From positions 16,036 through 80,035 of the forward strand of contig JAJFJT010000029.1 of NCBI GenBank assembly GCA_021773795.1: a DNA stretch of 64,000 nt, given 5' to 3'. Below the pieces are notes generated by a model. The model had not been told where the DNA came from. It did no database searches and saw only the letters and a program-made list of their open reading frames with translations. The translations under genes were made by a program, and so were the position numbers. The stretch is from Gammaproteobacteria bacterium (lineage in GTDB: Bacteria; Pseudomonadota; Gammaproteobacteria; HK1). Below, in pieces: positions 29,157-36,919 of this stretch (position 1 is its first letter; each line of letters begins with the position of its first letter).

Positions 29157-29333
29157 ATGACCGAGTCCACGCAAGAACAGCCCACGAGTGGTGACGGGGA
29201 AGAGCCCATTCCCTTCATGCAGCGGCTACTCGATAATCCCTTTGCTCTGCTGGCGCTGGGAGTTGCTGTACCCACCATTTTCTATCTCGTCTGGGGAATT
29301 ATGGAAATTGTCCAGATTCCCGTCGCCAAATAG
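29157..29333 (+). CDS. Small single-helix subunit of the heme-copper enzyme
   Basis: This 58-residue protein begins at an ATG preceded by GGGAGGAG and has one membrane helix (~28-48). In ba3-type enzymes a similar short one-helix subunit IIa precedes subunits II and I. It stops 11 bases before the subunit II start. No sequence family is recognisable; the call rests on position, size and topology. Confidence 0.7.
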   Translation: MTESTQEQPTSGDGEEPIPFMQRLLDNPFALLALGVAVPTIFYLVWGIMEIVQIPVAK

Positions 29334-29344
29334 GAGGTACCGTT

Positions 29345-29878
29345 ATGGCCATTAGTCCTCCAAGCAATCGTCTGTGGTGGAAGGAACCCATCGCCAAGGT
29401 AGAACTTATCTGGATCCTCATCGCCTTCGTCTGGGGCTTGGTGATGTTCTTCATGATGATCTACTGGCACGGAGCGGGAAATCAAAACCTCTCCAACGAA
29501 GCCTATAAGATTACACCTGAGGCCTTCGCCGAGAAGGCTCAGGCCATGACGGCAAAATATACCGTGCGTGAGGAGGCCGGATTTCCGGTGGTGAGTCCGC
29601 CGCCAGGCAGTGACGTCTATCTCATCGCAAGGCTCTGGCAGTGGTGGCCGATCCTGGAACTGAAAAAGGATCAAAGCTATCGCTTCCACCTTTCCTCCCT
29701 GGACTGGCAGCATGGTTTTTCACTCCAACCCACTAATATGAATCTGCAGGTCCACCCAGGCTACGAACTGGTTACCTCGATGACCCCGAATGCAGCCGGG
29801 GAATTCAGCGTGGTCTGTAATGAATTCTGCGGGATCGGCCACCACACCATGGTTGGCAAGATCTACGTCAAGGAATAG
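29345..29878 (+). CDS. Heme-copper enzyme subunit II (CuA)
   Basis: This 177-residue protein has one N-terminal membrane helix (~20-42) and a periplasmic cupredoxin domain. The CuA motif CNEFCGIGHHTM near the C-terminus supplies Cys, Cys, His and Met ligands, and an upstream His is in DWQHGFS. It would accept electrons from cytochrome c or a copper protein. The short length and single helix fit B-family (ba3-like) enzymes. The start has an AGGAGG ribosome site. Confidence 0.88.
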   Translation: MAISPPSNRLWWKEPIAKVELIWILIAFVWGLVMFFMMIYWHGAGNQNLSNEAYKITPEAFAEKAQAMTAKYTVREEAGFPVVSPPPGSDVYLIARLWQWWPILELKKDQSYRFHLSSLDWQHGFSLQPTNMNLQVHPGYELVTSMTPNAAGEFSVVCNEFCGIGHHTMVGKIYVKE

Positions 29879-29887
29879 GAGCAGTCG

Positions 29888-31573
29888 ATGGCAAACTCTG
29901 ATGAATTTCGTACCTGTCCCGCCACCGGACTGCGCGTTCACCTTCAGGCCGATAACCTGATTAAGGCGAATGCGGTGGTTGCAGTGGTATTTCTCCTCAT
30001 TGGTGGCCTGTTCGGTCTGCTGGTGGCACTTACCCGCTGGCCCGCGGTGCATATCCTGCCGGCGGACTGGTTCTATCTTGCCCTCACCGCCCACGGATTT
30101 GACGTGCTACTGGTGTGGATCATCTTTTTCGAGATGGCGGTACTTCACTTTGCCTCCGCCGTACTGCTCGGTTCACGCGTCGCCACACCCAGGGTGGCTT
30201 GGGCAGGTTTTGTGCTGATGCTTATCGGTGCGCTGATGGCTAATGTGGCGGTATTGCAGGGTGACTCCAGCGTTATGTTCACCTCCTATGTGCCCATGAG
30301 AGCGGCGCCTCATTTCTACCTCGGGGTGATTCTGTTTGCGGTAGGAGCCTTGCTCCAGGTCGGGGTGTTTTTCGGCACCCTGGTGGTGGCCAAGGCGGAA
30401 AAGACCTACGAAGGTTCTGTCCCGCTGGTGACTTTCGGGGCGCTGACTGCCGCCATCATCGCGGTGTTTACCATTGCCTCGGGCGCGATCATCCTGATTC
30501 CCACCTTCCTCTGGTCGCTGGGCTTTATCAGCCATATTGACCCGCTGGTGTACAAGACCATCTGGTGGGCCATGGGGCACTCCTCCCAGCAGATCAATGT
30601 AGCGGCTCACGTATCCATCTGGTATCTCGTTGCCGCGGTGGTATTGGGGGCGAAGCCACTCTCGGAAAAGGTGAGTCGTATGGCCTTTCTGATGTATATC
30701 CTGTTTTTGCAACTCGCCAGTGCGCATCATTTGTTGGCGGAGCCCGGGATATCCTCAGAATGGAAGATCTTTAACACCAGTTATGCCATGTATCTCGCGG
30801 TGCTGGGCAGCATGATCCATGGGCTGACGATCCCCGGGTCGATTGAAGCGGCACAACGTGCAAAAGGCTTTACCAATGGCCTCTTTGAGTGGTTGCGCAA
30901 GGCTCCATGGGGAAATCCGGCCTTTTCTGGAGTCTTCTTGTCCTTGCTGCTTTTTGGTTTCCTGGGTGGTATCTCTGGCGTGGTGATGGGGGTGGAACAG
31001 ATCAACCTCATCATGCACAACACCCTCTATGTACCCGGTCATTTTCATGCCACCGTAGTTGCCGGTACGACGCTGACCTTTATGGCGGTAACCTACCTGC
31101 TGGTGCCGCTGATCTTCCAGCGTGAAATTATCTGGCCCAGGATCGCGCAATGGCAGCCCTATGTGTTTGCCGCTGGTGTGGCAGGAATATCTGTGTTCAT
31201 GATGGGTGCAGGTACCCTGGGAGTGGCTCGTCGCCACTGGGACATGACTTTCGCTGACTCGGTACTGCAGTTTGATTATCCAGCCGCAGCATTTCTGATG
31301 ATGGGCCTGAATGGCTTGAGTGCAATACTGGCGGCTGTCGGTGGTGTGATGTATATCGCTGTGGTGGTTGCCTCCCTGCTCTTTGGTAAGCGTACTTCCA
31401 GTGAACCGGCAGCGGCTGCTCCATCAGAAGCTGCGGCGGTGGGCGAATACGGCAGCGCCACGGAGGTTCAGATTCCCGGGACGGCGGTACTCGCCGGGGT
31501 CTTCCTGACCGCTTTCGTGCTTTATTATTTCGTCAACTGGAAATACCTGTCCGAGATCTGGCCACTCAGTTAG
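29888..31573 (+). CDS. B-family heme-copper catalytic subunit lacking the active-site Tyr
   Basis: This is a 561-residue, roughly 13-helix protein. Aligning by eye with Thermus ba3 subunit I gives His69 (low-spin heme), His231 (CuB), His280-His281 (CuB, in AHHLLAEPG), His385 and His387 (NTLYVPGHFHATV). The residue four after His231, the cross-linked Tyr of oxygen reductases, is Gln235 (GHSSQQIN). Loss of this Tyr is a feature of nitric oxide reductases in the superfamily. A SenC gene downstream recalls the norSY-senC (sNOR) clusters of ammonia oxidisers. Against this, ctaA (heme A) is nearby. Oxidase or NO reductase is therefore unresolved. Confidence 0.85.
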   Translation: MANSDEFRTCPATGLRVHLQADNLIKANAVVAVVFLLIGGLFGLLVALTRWPAVHILPADWFYLALTAHGFDVLLVWIIFFEMAVLHFASAVLLGSRVATPRVAWAGFVLMLIGALMANVAVLQGDSSVMFTSYVPMRAAPHFYLGVILFAVGALLQVGVFFGTLVVAKAEKTYEGSVPLVTFGALTAAIIAVFTIASGAIILIPTFLWSLGFISHIDPLVYKTIWWAMGHSSQQINVAAHVSIWYLVAAVVLGAKPLSEKVSRMAFLMYILFLQLASAHHLLAEPGISSEWKIFNTSYAMYLAVLGSMIHGLTIPGSIEAAQRAKGFTNGLFEWLRKAPWGNPAFSGVFLSLLLFGFLGGISGVVMGVEQINLIMHNTLYVPGHFHATVVAGTTLTFMAVTYLLVPLIFQREIIWPRIAQWQPYVFAAGVAGISVFMMGAGTLGVARRHWDMTFADSVLQFDYPAAAFLMMGLNGLSAILAAVGGVMYIAVVVASLLFGKRTSSEPAAAAPSEAAAVGEYGSATEVQIPGTAVLAGVFLTAFVLYYFVNWKYLSEIWPLS

Positions 31574-31580
31574 CCAGCCC

Positions 31581-31618
31581 CGTGAGGGGGTGATAACTCG
31601 CCCCCTCACGCCTCTTTT
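31581..31618 (+). terminator. Rho-independent terminator after the heme-copper operon
   Basis: A perfect 10-base stem CGTGAGGGGG / CCCCCTCACG with a 10-base loop is followed by CCTCTTTT. It lies eight bases after the subunit I stop, so the downstream Sco gene is likely a separate transcription unit. Confidence 0.85.
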
Positions 31619-31696
31619 CAAACACTTTCTTATTGAGAATATCCCACTGGGAAGCATCTGCCTGTCGTAGTGGCACGGTCACTGCGAAGGGTTTAA

Positions 31697-31721
31697 GGAA
31701 GCTCGGATTTACTTGTGACTC
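31697..31721 (+). repeat. Solo end of a family B element
   Basis: GGAAGCTCGGATTTACTTGTG matches the terminal repeat of family B but no second end is visible. It directly abuts the left end of the family C element at 31724 and is preceded by TTAA, as are other B copies. Confidence 0.5.
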
Positions 31722-31723
31722 TA

Positions 31724-31983
31724 GGAGCCTGTCGGATTTAGGACTGCCCCACTCGGCTTTGGCGTCCTGCGTTGCCCTACCTCCTGCATCCATGCAGTCG
31801 TGCGGAAACGCCCTATTGGCCATAATTCCCGCTTCTTTTCGTCTAATAGAGTGACTATTATCCTCAAACGACCAAAAAATCTGTCTCAATCACCACTCTT
31901 TGGCATCCATGCCACCGCGCCATATGTGCATCCCTGCACGAAATGGCTTCCCTCACTACGGACGCCTAAATCCGACAGGCTCC
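31724..31983 (-). mobile_element. MITE-like element, family C, copy 2
   Basis: This 260-base element has near-perfect ~20-base terminal inverted repeats (GGAGCCTGTCGGATTTAGG and CCTAAATCCGACAGGCTCC). In reverse complement it closely follows the copy at 12633-12982, for example at TGATTGAGACAGATTTTT and TTTGAGGATAATA. It is inserted at the very 5' end of the Sco/SenC gene. Confidence 0.85.
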
Positions 31984-32819
31984 TGGTAAAAACAATCTGC
32001 TTTCTACGGTGGGCGGTTTCCGTGCTTTTGGTGCCTGTGTTGATGCTTGCAAGTGCTAGTGTCAGCGGCCATGGGGGCCCGACCATGTCAGTAGCCGGTA
32101 GTGACTTTAATGAAAAATCGGCACTCACTTTTAGCCAAGCAGCCATAGGTCGTAAGCTAGGCGAATATAGCTTCCGCAATCGTCAGGGGGAGCCCGTATC
32201 CTTCTCCTCCTTTCACGGAAAACCGTTGTTGATAAGCCTTATCTATACCAGTTGCTATCATGTTTGCCCCCTGCTGACCCGCCATCTCGCACACGCTGTG
32301 GAGGTCGCCCGCGAGGCCTTGGGAGAGGACAGTTTTACGGTGCTGACCATCGGTTTTGACAGCGTCGTGGACAACCCTGAGCGCATGCGTATTTTTGCCA
32401 ACGGGCAGGGTATACGGGATCCGCAATGGCATTTCCTGAGTGCTGATGCCGATACCATTAAGCATTTAGTCCGCGATGTGGGTTTTATCTATTTTTCTTC
32501 CCCCAAGGGTTTTGACCATCTCGCTCAGACCACGGTTATCGACGGGGCGGGGCGGGTATATCGTCAGGTCTACGGAAATGAACCAGAGGTCCCCCACGTG
32601 GTAGAGCCATTGAAGCAACTGGTTTTCGGTCGTCCGGTAGCGGCTACGGAGTTGGGTGACTGGATTAGTCGAGTGCGCCTATTCTGCACCGTCTATGATC
32701 CGGCGACAGGCCGCTATCACTTTGATAAATCGCTGTTTGTGGGTATTTTTGCGGGCATCCTCAGCCTTGGGGCGGTGGCTGTTTTTCTGGTTCACGGTTG
32801 GCGTCAACGCAAAGCCTGA
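31800..32819 (+). CDS. Sco1/SenC-family copper chaperone with MITE-derived 5' end
   Basis: Sco/SenC proteins deliver copper to the CuA or CuB sites of heme-copper enzymes. The thioredoxin-like domain carries the copper motif TSCYHVCPLL (CxxxC) and a distal His region, followed by a C-terminal membrane helix (FVGIFAGILSLGAVAVFLV). The frame is open back to a GTG at 31800, but codons up to ~31985 are element C sequence. Native coding seems to begin mid-signal peptide (TICFLRWAVSVLLVP), so the original start was lost. The true start is uncertain: element-supplied GTG 31800 or 31851, or internal GTG 32022. Confidence 0.75.
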   Translation: MRKRPIGHNSRFFSSNRVTIILKRPKNLSQSPLFGIHATAPYVHPCTKWLPSLRTPKSDRLLVKTICFLRWAVSVLLVPVLMLASASVSGHGGPTMSVAGSDFNEKSALTFSQAAIGRKLGEYSFRNRQGEPVSFSSFHGKPLLISLIYTSCYHVCPLLTRHLAHAVEVAREALGEDSFTVLTIGFDSVVDNPERMRIFANGQGIRDPQWHFLSADADTIKHLVRDVGFIYFSSPKGFDHLAQTTVIDGAGRVYRQVYGNEPEVPHVVEPLKQLVFGRPVAATELGDWISRVRLFCTVYDPATGRYHFDKSLFVGIFAGILSLGAVAVFLVHGWRQRKA

Positions 32820-32823
32820 TGCC

Positions 32824-34410
32824 ATGACGGGAACGAGAACACCGCGGCGCTGGCTCGATCGCCTTGAGGGTGGTTTTGACCTCATCTTCACCCCGAGACA
32901 CAACCCCCTCAATCAACTCGGTGCCTTGGGCTGGTTTTTCTATTGGATAGTCCTGGTTACCGGGATTTACCTGTACATCTTTTTTGATACCGGCTTGCGC
33001 GATGCCTATGAGTCGCTGGAGCGTATTACCCATGTGCAGTGGTTTGCCGGTGGCGTCATGCGTAGCCTGCACCGTTATGCCTCTGATGCCCTCGTGCTGG
33101 TGATGGTGGTGCATGTAATGCGGGAATGGGTACTGGGGCGGTTCCGCGGTGCGCGCTGGTTTGCCTGGGTCAGCGGTGTGCCACTGCTCTGGTTTGTCTA
33201 TGCCAGTGGTATTAGCGGCTACTGGATGGTGTGGGACCAGCTGGCCCAGTATATTGCCATCGCTACCACCGAATGGCTGGATGCACTGCCCTTCTTTGGC
33301 GAGCCTATCGCCCGTAATTTCCTTCGTGACGGGACCCTCAGTGGTCGCTTTTTCACTCTGATGGTCTTCATCCATATCGGTGTGCCGCTATTTCTGATGT
33401 TCCTGATGTGGGTGCATATCCAGCGCCATATGAGCCCTCGTGTTAATCCACCGCGCGGGTTGGCGGTGGGGATCCTCCTGGTGCTGGTACTGCTTTCCCT
33501 TATCAAGCCGGCATTGAGCCAGGCACCGGCAGATCTCGGGGTCGTACCTGCAGTAATTGGCTTTGACTGGTTCTATCTGCCTGCTTACCCGTTACTGGAG
33601 AAAATCTCCGGTCTGAGTTTGTGGGGAATCCTTGTTTTCGGCAGCCTGTTTATGCTGTGTTTCCCATGGATTGGCCGCATCAGGCGGCAACCCGTCGCAG
33701 TGGTGGATCTGGATAATTGCAATGGTTGCGGTCGCTGCGTACAGGATTGCCCCTTTTCTGCCCTGACCCTGGAGCCACGACAGGATGGCTTACCATTTAG
33801 TCATCAGGTCGAGGTTAAGAGCGCCTTGTGCATGAGTTGCGGCATCTGCGCTGGAGCTTGTCCCACGGCCACACCCTTTCGTCGCAGCAAAGCATTGACG
33901 CCGGGCATTGATATGCCACACCGGCCCTTACAGGAAATTCTGGGGCAGAGCGTTGCGGCCACGGCAGTGCTCACGGGGGAAGATCGCGTACTGGTTTATC
34001 TCTGTGACGCTGGCCCGAAGCTAGCCGATGTTATTGCGGACAGTGGGGTTGCGGTGGTGTGTTTACCCTGCGTCGCCATGTTGCCACCGCCTTTCATGGA
34101 CTATCTGTTAAGCCGTGATCATGTGGATGGTATTTTCCTTGCCGGTTGTCGGCAGGGCGATTGTCACTTCCGTCTCGGCCTGGAGTGGACTGAGCAACGT
34201 ATTGCCCGTGAGCGTGACCCCATGTTGCGTCGGCGAGTACAGCGGGAAAGAATCGGGCATGCTTGGGTTGGCTGTGCCCATGACGTTCAGCTGCAGGCGC
34301 AGTTGGCCGATTTCCGCGCGGGCCTCCCACACCGGAGGGGAGAGCCGCCCGCAAAGGGCGTGGCGCCGGAAAGCAGTGAGCCTGTAACCGAGGATGCAGG
34401 GCATGTTTAG
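32824..34410 (+). CDS. Cytochrome b - 2[4Fe-4S] - MvhD-like fusion
   Basis: This 528-residue protein begins with a bc1/b6-type cytochrome b N-terminal domain. Heme ligand pairs His83/His97 and His184/His198 have the classical 14-residue spacing. A further helix (~262-282) leads to two ferredoxin motifs (CNGCGRCVQDCP ~299, CMSCGICAGACP ~336) and an MvhD/FlpD-like domain (LCDAG, VVCLPC, GCRQGDCHFRLG ~441-452). MvhD normally links hydrogenase to heterodisulfide reductase. Here the fusion could pass electrons between the quinone pool and a cytosolic carrier. It follows Sco by four bases. Confidence 0.85.
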   Translation: MTGTRTPRRWLDRLEGGFDLIFTPRHNPLNQLGALGWFFYWIVLVTGIYLYIFFDTGLRDAYESLERITHVQWFAGGVMRSLHRYASDALVLVMVVHVMREWVLGRFRGARWFAWVSGVPLLWFVYASGISGYWMVWDQLAQYIAIATTEWLDALPFFGEPIARNFLRDGTLSGRFFTLMVFIHIGVPLFLMFLMWVHIQRHMSPRVNPPRGLAVGILLVLVLLSLIKPALSQAPADLGVVPAVIGFDWFYLPAYPLLEKISGLSLWGILVFGSLFMLCFPWIGRIRRQPVAVVDLDNCNGCGRCVQDCPFSALTLEPRQDGLPFSHQVEVKSALCMSCGICAGACPTATPFRRSKALTPGIDMPHRPLQEILGQSVAATAVLTGEDRVLVYLCDAGPKLADVIADSGVAVVCLPCVAMLPPPFMDYLLSRDHVDGIFLAGCRQGDCHFRLGLEWTEQRIARERDPMLRRRVQRERIGHAWVGCAHDVQLQAQLADFRAGLPHRRGEPPAKGVAPESSEPVTEDAGHV

Positions 34411-34906
34411 GGCTTTGCGTTATAGCCTGCAAGCTGCCATAGCGCTGCTGTTCGTGGCTTTGATTGGGTATTTTTCCGATTCTCCCCCTTACATTTATCA
34501 CGATGCCAGGATGGCGCTGGTGAAACTGAGTTTTAGCCATGCCAGCCAGCGCGCGGTGGAATGCCGTCGGCGAAGCGCGGAAGAATTGGCGCAACTCGCA
34601 CCCAATATGCGCATAGCCATGGATTGCCCGCGCCAACGGGTAGTGGCTCGGGTGGAGCTTTATCTGGATGAGAAATTATTGTTTGCGGGTGATATGCCGC
34701 CGGGTGGCATTGCGGGAGATGGCGCGGGTTCGGTTTATCAGCGTTTTGTGGTTTTGCCAGGAAGGTATCTGGTGACCGCGCGCTTGCGGGATAGTGCCCG
34801 TTCCGAGGGCTTTGATTACGAAAACAGCAAGCTGGTGGAACTACGATCACGGCAGAATTTTGTAGTGGATTTTCGTGCCGAAACCGGGGGCTTTCAGTTC
34901 TTTTGA
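34403..34906 (+). CDS. Membrane-anchored protein of unknown function
   Basis: The 167-residue product has one N-terminal helix (~8-27) and a periplasmic domain rich in beta strands. I do not recognise the family. The start at 34403 is nine bases after a GAGG site and overlaps the end of the cytochrome b fusion by eight bases, so it belongs to the same operon. An alternative ATG is at 34394. Confidence 0.65.
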   Translation: MFRALRYSLQAAIALLFVALIGYFSDSPPYIYHDARMALVKLSFSHASQRAVECRRRSAEELAQLAPNMRIAMDCPRQRVVARVELYLDEKLLFAGDMPPGGIAGDGAGSVYQRFVVLPGRYLVTARLRDSARSEGFDYENSKLVELRSRQNFVVDFRAETGGFQFF

Positions 34907-34929
34907 GCAGCGGAGCAGGGGAGTGAGGT

Positions 34930-35328
34930 ATGGGGTGGTTAGCGTGGAAGGATGAATACTCGGTGGGAGTGCCAGGTGTGGATCATGAGCACCAGCAACT
35001 CATCGAACACATTAATCAGGCTGTCACCCAATTTTCCGGTTCCGACGCTGAAGGTGCGGTGAGTGAGATGCTGGAGGAGATTCATGCCCAGATTTCGGCC
35101 CATTTTGCCCTTGAGGAGCGATATATGCGGCAGGAATCCTACCCGCGCTACAGTGGGCACAAAGAGGATCATGAGCGTCTGTTGGAGGATATTCACGATA
35201 TTATGGATGACTACGAGGCGCGGCAGTTTTACGATCAGGCGGCATTTTCCAAGCGTTTGCATCACTGGTTCAGCCGCCATTTTTCCACTTGGGACAGCTG
35301 GTGGCACGAGCAGGATCCGATTTCATGA
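34930..35328 (+). CDS. Bacteriohemerythrin
   Basis: This 132-residue four-helix diiron protein shows the hemerythrin ligand pattern: GVDHEHQQL, HFALEERYM, YSGHKEDHERLL and LHHWFSRHFSTWD. Such proteins bind O2 and in some bacteria NO, for storage or delivery to respiratory enzymes. The stop overlaps the ctaA start (ATGA), tying it to the gas-metabolism operon. Confidence 0.92.
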   Translation: MGWLAWKDEYSVGVPGVDHEHQQLIEHINQAVTQFSGSDAEGAVSEMLEEIHAQISAHFALEERYMRQESYPRYSGHKEDHERLLEDIHDIMDDYEARQFYDQAAFSKRLHHWFSRHFSTWDSWWHEQDPIS

Positions 35329-36422
35329 ATACAGCACCGATGGCGGGGATAGGGGACGATATGAGGGAGCGGCGTGCCATTGCCGTTTGGCTATTGCTGG
35401 TGTGCGGCTTGGTGTTCGCTATGGTGGTGCTGGGTGGGGTCACGCGGCTGACCCATTCCGGCCTTTCAATGGTGGAATGGAAACCCATCATGGGGATTCT
35501 GCCACCCCTCAATGAGGCCGAGTGGGAGATTGCTTTTCACAAATATCAGCAGTACCCGGAGTTCCAGCAGATTAACTCCGGCATGGATCTCGCGGGCTTC
35601 CAGTCAATCTTCTGGTTTGAGTATTTGCATCGCCTGCTGGGACGCAGTATCGGGCTGATATTTTTCCTGCCCTTTATTTGGTTTCTGGTGCGTCGACGCA
35701 TACCGCCAGGGCTTATGCCAAAGCTGATTGTGATGTTTGTTCTCGGGGGACTACAGGGCCTGATGGGTTGGTATATGGTGAAGAGTGGACTGGTGGACCG
35801 ACCGGATGTGAGTGCCTACCGCCTGACTGCTCATTTGGGATTGGCGCTGATTATCTATGCCTATACCTTCTGGGTGGCGCTGGACCTGCTTTCTCCGCGC
35901 CTGCCACGGGGCAGCGCTTTGCCGTGGCCCGGCTCGCGAAAAACGGCACTTCGGCTGGTGCACGCGATCTTTTACACCGCGCTGGCGGGTGGTTTGGTGG
36001 CGGGTACCGATGCCGGTTTTGCCTACAACACCTTTCCGTTGATGGGTGGCCAGTGGTTTCCCGATGGAGCCTTCGTGCTGGAGCCAGTGGCCCGTAATTT
36101 CTTTGAGAATATTGCCTTGGTGCAGTTCAATCACCGTATGCTAGCCATGGGCACCCTGGTTGCGACCATCATCTTTTGGCTATGGATGCTGCCCCGGAAC
36201 TGTCCCTTCGCCATCCGTTTGCCCATGCATTGTCTGATGGCAGCGCTAATGTTGCAGGTGAGCCTGGGGATTGGCACCTTGCTGCTGAGTGTTCCGGTCC
36301 CGCTGGCGGCCGCTCATCAGGCAGGTGCGCTGGTGGCGTTAACGGCGGCCCTCTGGCTCACCCATTGTTTCCGCCAACGCAACATCGTAGAGGCGTGGTT
36401 CTCTGCCAAGAAGGGTGATTGA
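35325..36422 (+). CDS. ctaA: Heme A synthase (COX15/CtaA type)
   Basis: CtaA oxidises heme O to heme A in the inner membrane. The 365-residue protein has eight helices and conserved histidines in FEYLHRLLGRS, LTAHLGLAL, FNHRMLA and AAHQAGAL. The start was chosen at the ATG overlapping the hemerythrin stop. No heme O synthase (ctaB) is in the window. Presence of heme A synthesis in this operon suggests that the local heme-copper enzyme, or another oxidase, uses heme A. Confidence 0.92.
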   Translation: MNTAPMAGIGDDMRERRAIAVWLLLVCGLVFAMVVLGGVTRLTHSGLSMVEWKPIMGILPPLNEAEWEIAFHKYQQYPEFQQINSGMDLAGFQSIFWFEYLHRLLGRSIGLIFFLPFIWFLVRRRIPPGLMPKLIVMFVLGGLQGLMGWYMVKSGLVDRPDVSAYRLTAHLGLALIIYAYTFWVALDLLSPRLPRGSALPWPGSRKTALRLVHAIFYTALAGGLVAGTDAGFAYNTFPLMGGQWFPDGAFVLEPVARNFFENIALVQFNHRMLAMGTLVATIIFWLWMLPRNCPFAIRLPMHCLMAALMLQVSLGIGTLLLSVPVPLAAAHQAGALVALTAALWLTHCFRQRNIVEAWFSAKKGD

Positions 36423-36601
36423 TGGAATTCATTTATTTTACCGCCACCGCCATCATCCTTTACGTGCTATCGGATATGATTTTGTTACGGGTGGAGCGTA
36501 TGCGCGGGCGCCCGTTTCAGCAACGTAGTCTGGTTTTTATGGCCATATTGATGCCGCTTTCATTGGCAGTCTTCGCCCTTATTCGCAATCTGGCGGGCTA
36601 A
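36422..36601 (+). CDS. Small two-helix membrane protein
   Basis: This 59-residue protein has two hydrophobic helices (~4-20 and ~37-55) joined by a basic loop (LRVERMRGRPFQQ). The ATG overlaps the ctaA TGA stop by one base, so it is translationally coupled to ctaA. No family is recognised; an oxidase assembly role is only a guess from position. Confidence 0.55.
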   Translation: MEFIYFTATAIILYVLSDMILLRVERMRGRPFQQRSLVFMAILMPLSLAVFALIRNLAG

Positions 36602-36678
36602 CAAAGCACATTCTTCCGGAGGCCGACCTGGTGGAATAGAATTCACGCTGGCTTTAATCACGAAGCGGAGCATCACGA

Positions 36679-36894
36679 ATGGTGGATGAATCAGGGCGTG
36701 CGCCCTCCTTGTGGGAAGTGGCGTGTAGTGTGGTTGCCGCGCTTGGCGGTATCCAGAGCGAGAAAAACCGGGAGCGTGATTTCAAGCATGGCAAGCCTAT
36801 GCAGTTCATCGTTATCGGCCTTATCGGCACCCTCATTTTTATACTGACCCTAGTGGGTGTGGTGCAACTGGTACTCCACTTGGCTGGCATTTAG
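36679..36894 (+). CDS. DUF2970-family small membrane protein
   Basis: This 71-residue protein has the DUF2970 pattern: SVVAALGGIQSEKNRERDF, then KPMQFIVIGLIGTL and one C-terminal membrane helix. DUF2970 proteins are often found beside oxidase genes in proteobacteria; function unknown. Confidence 0.8.
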   Translation: MVDESGRAPSLWEVACSVVAALGGIQSEKNRERDFKHGKPMQFIVIGLIGTLIFILTLVGVVQLVLHLAGI

Positions 36895-36919
36895 TGGGCG
36901 CTTTCCGGGTTAAGGGCCT

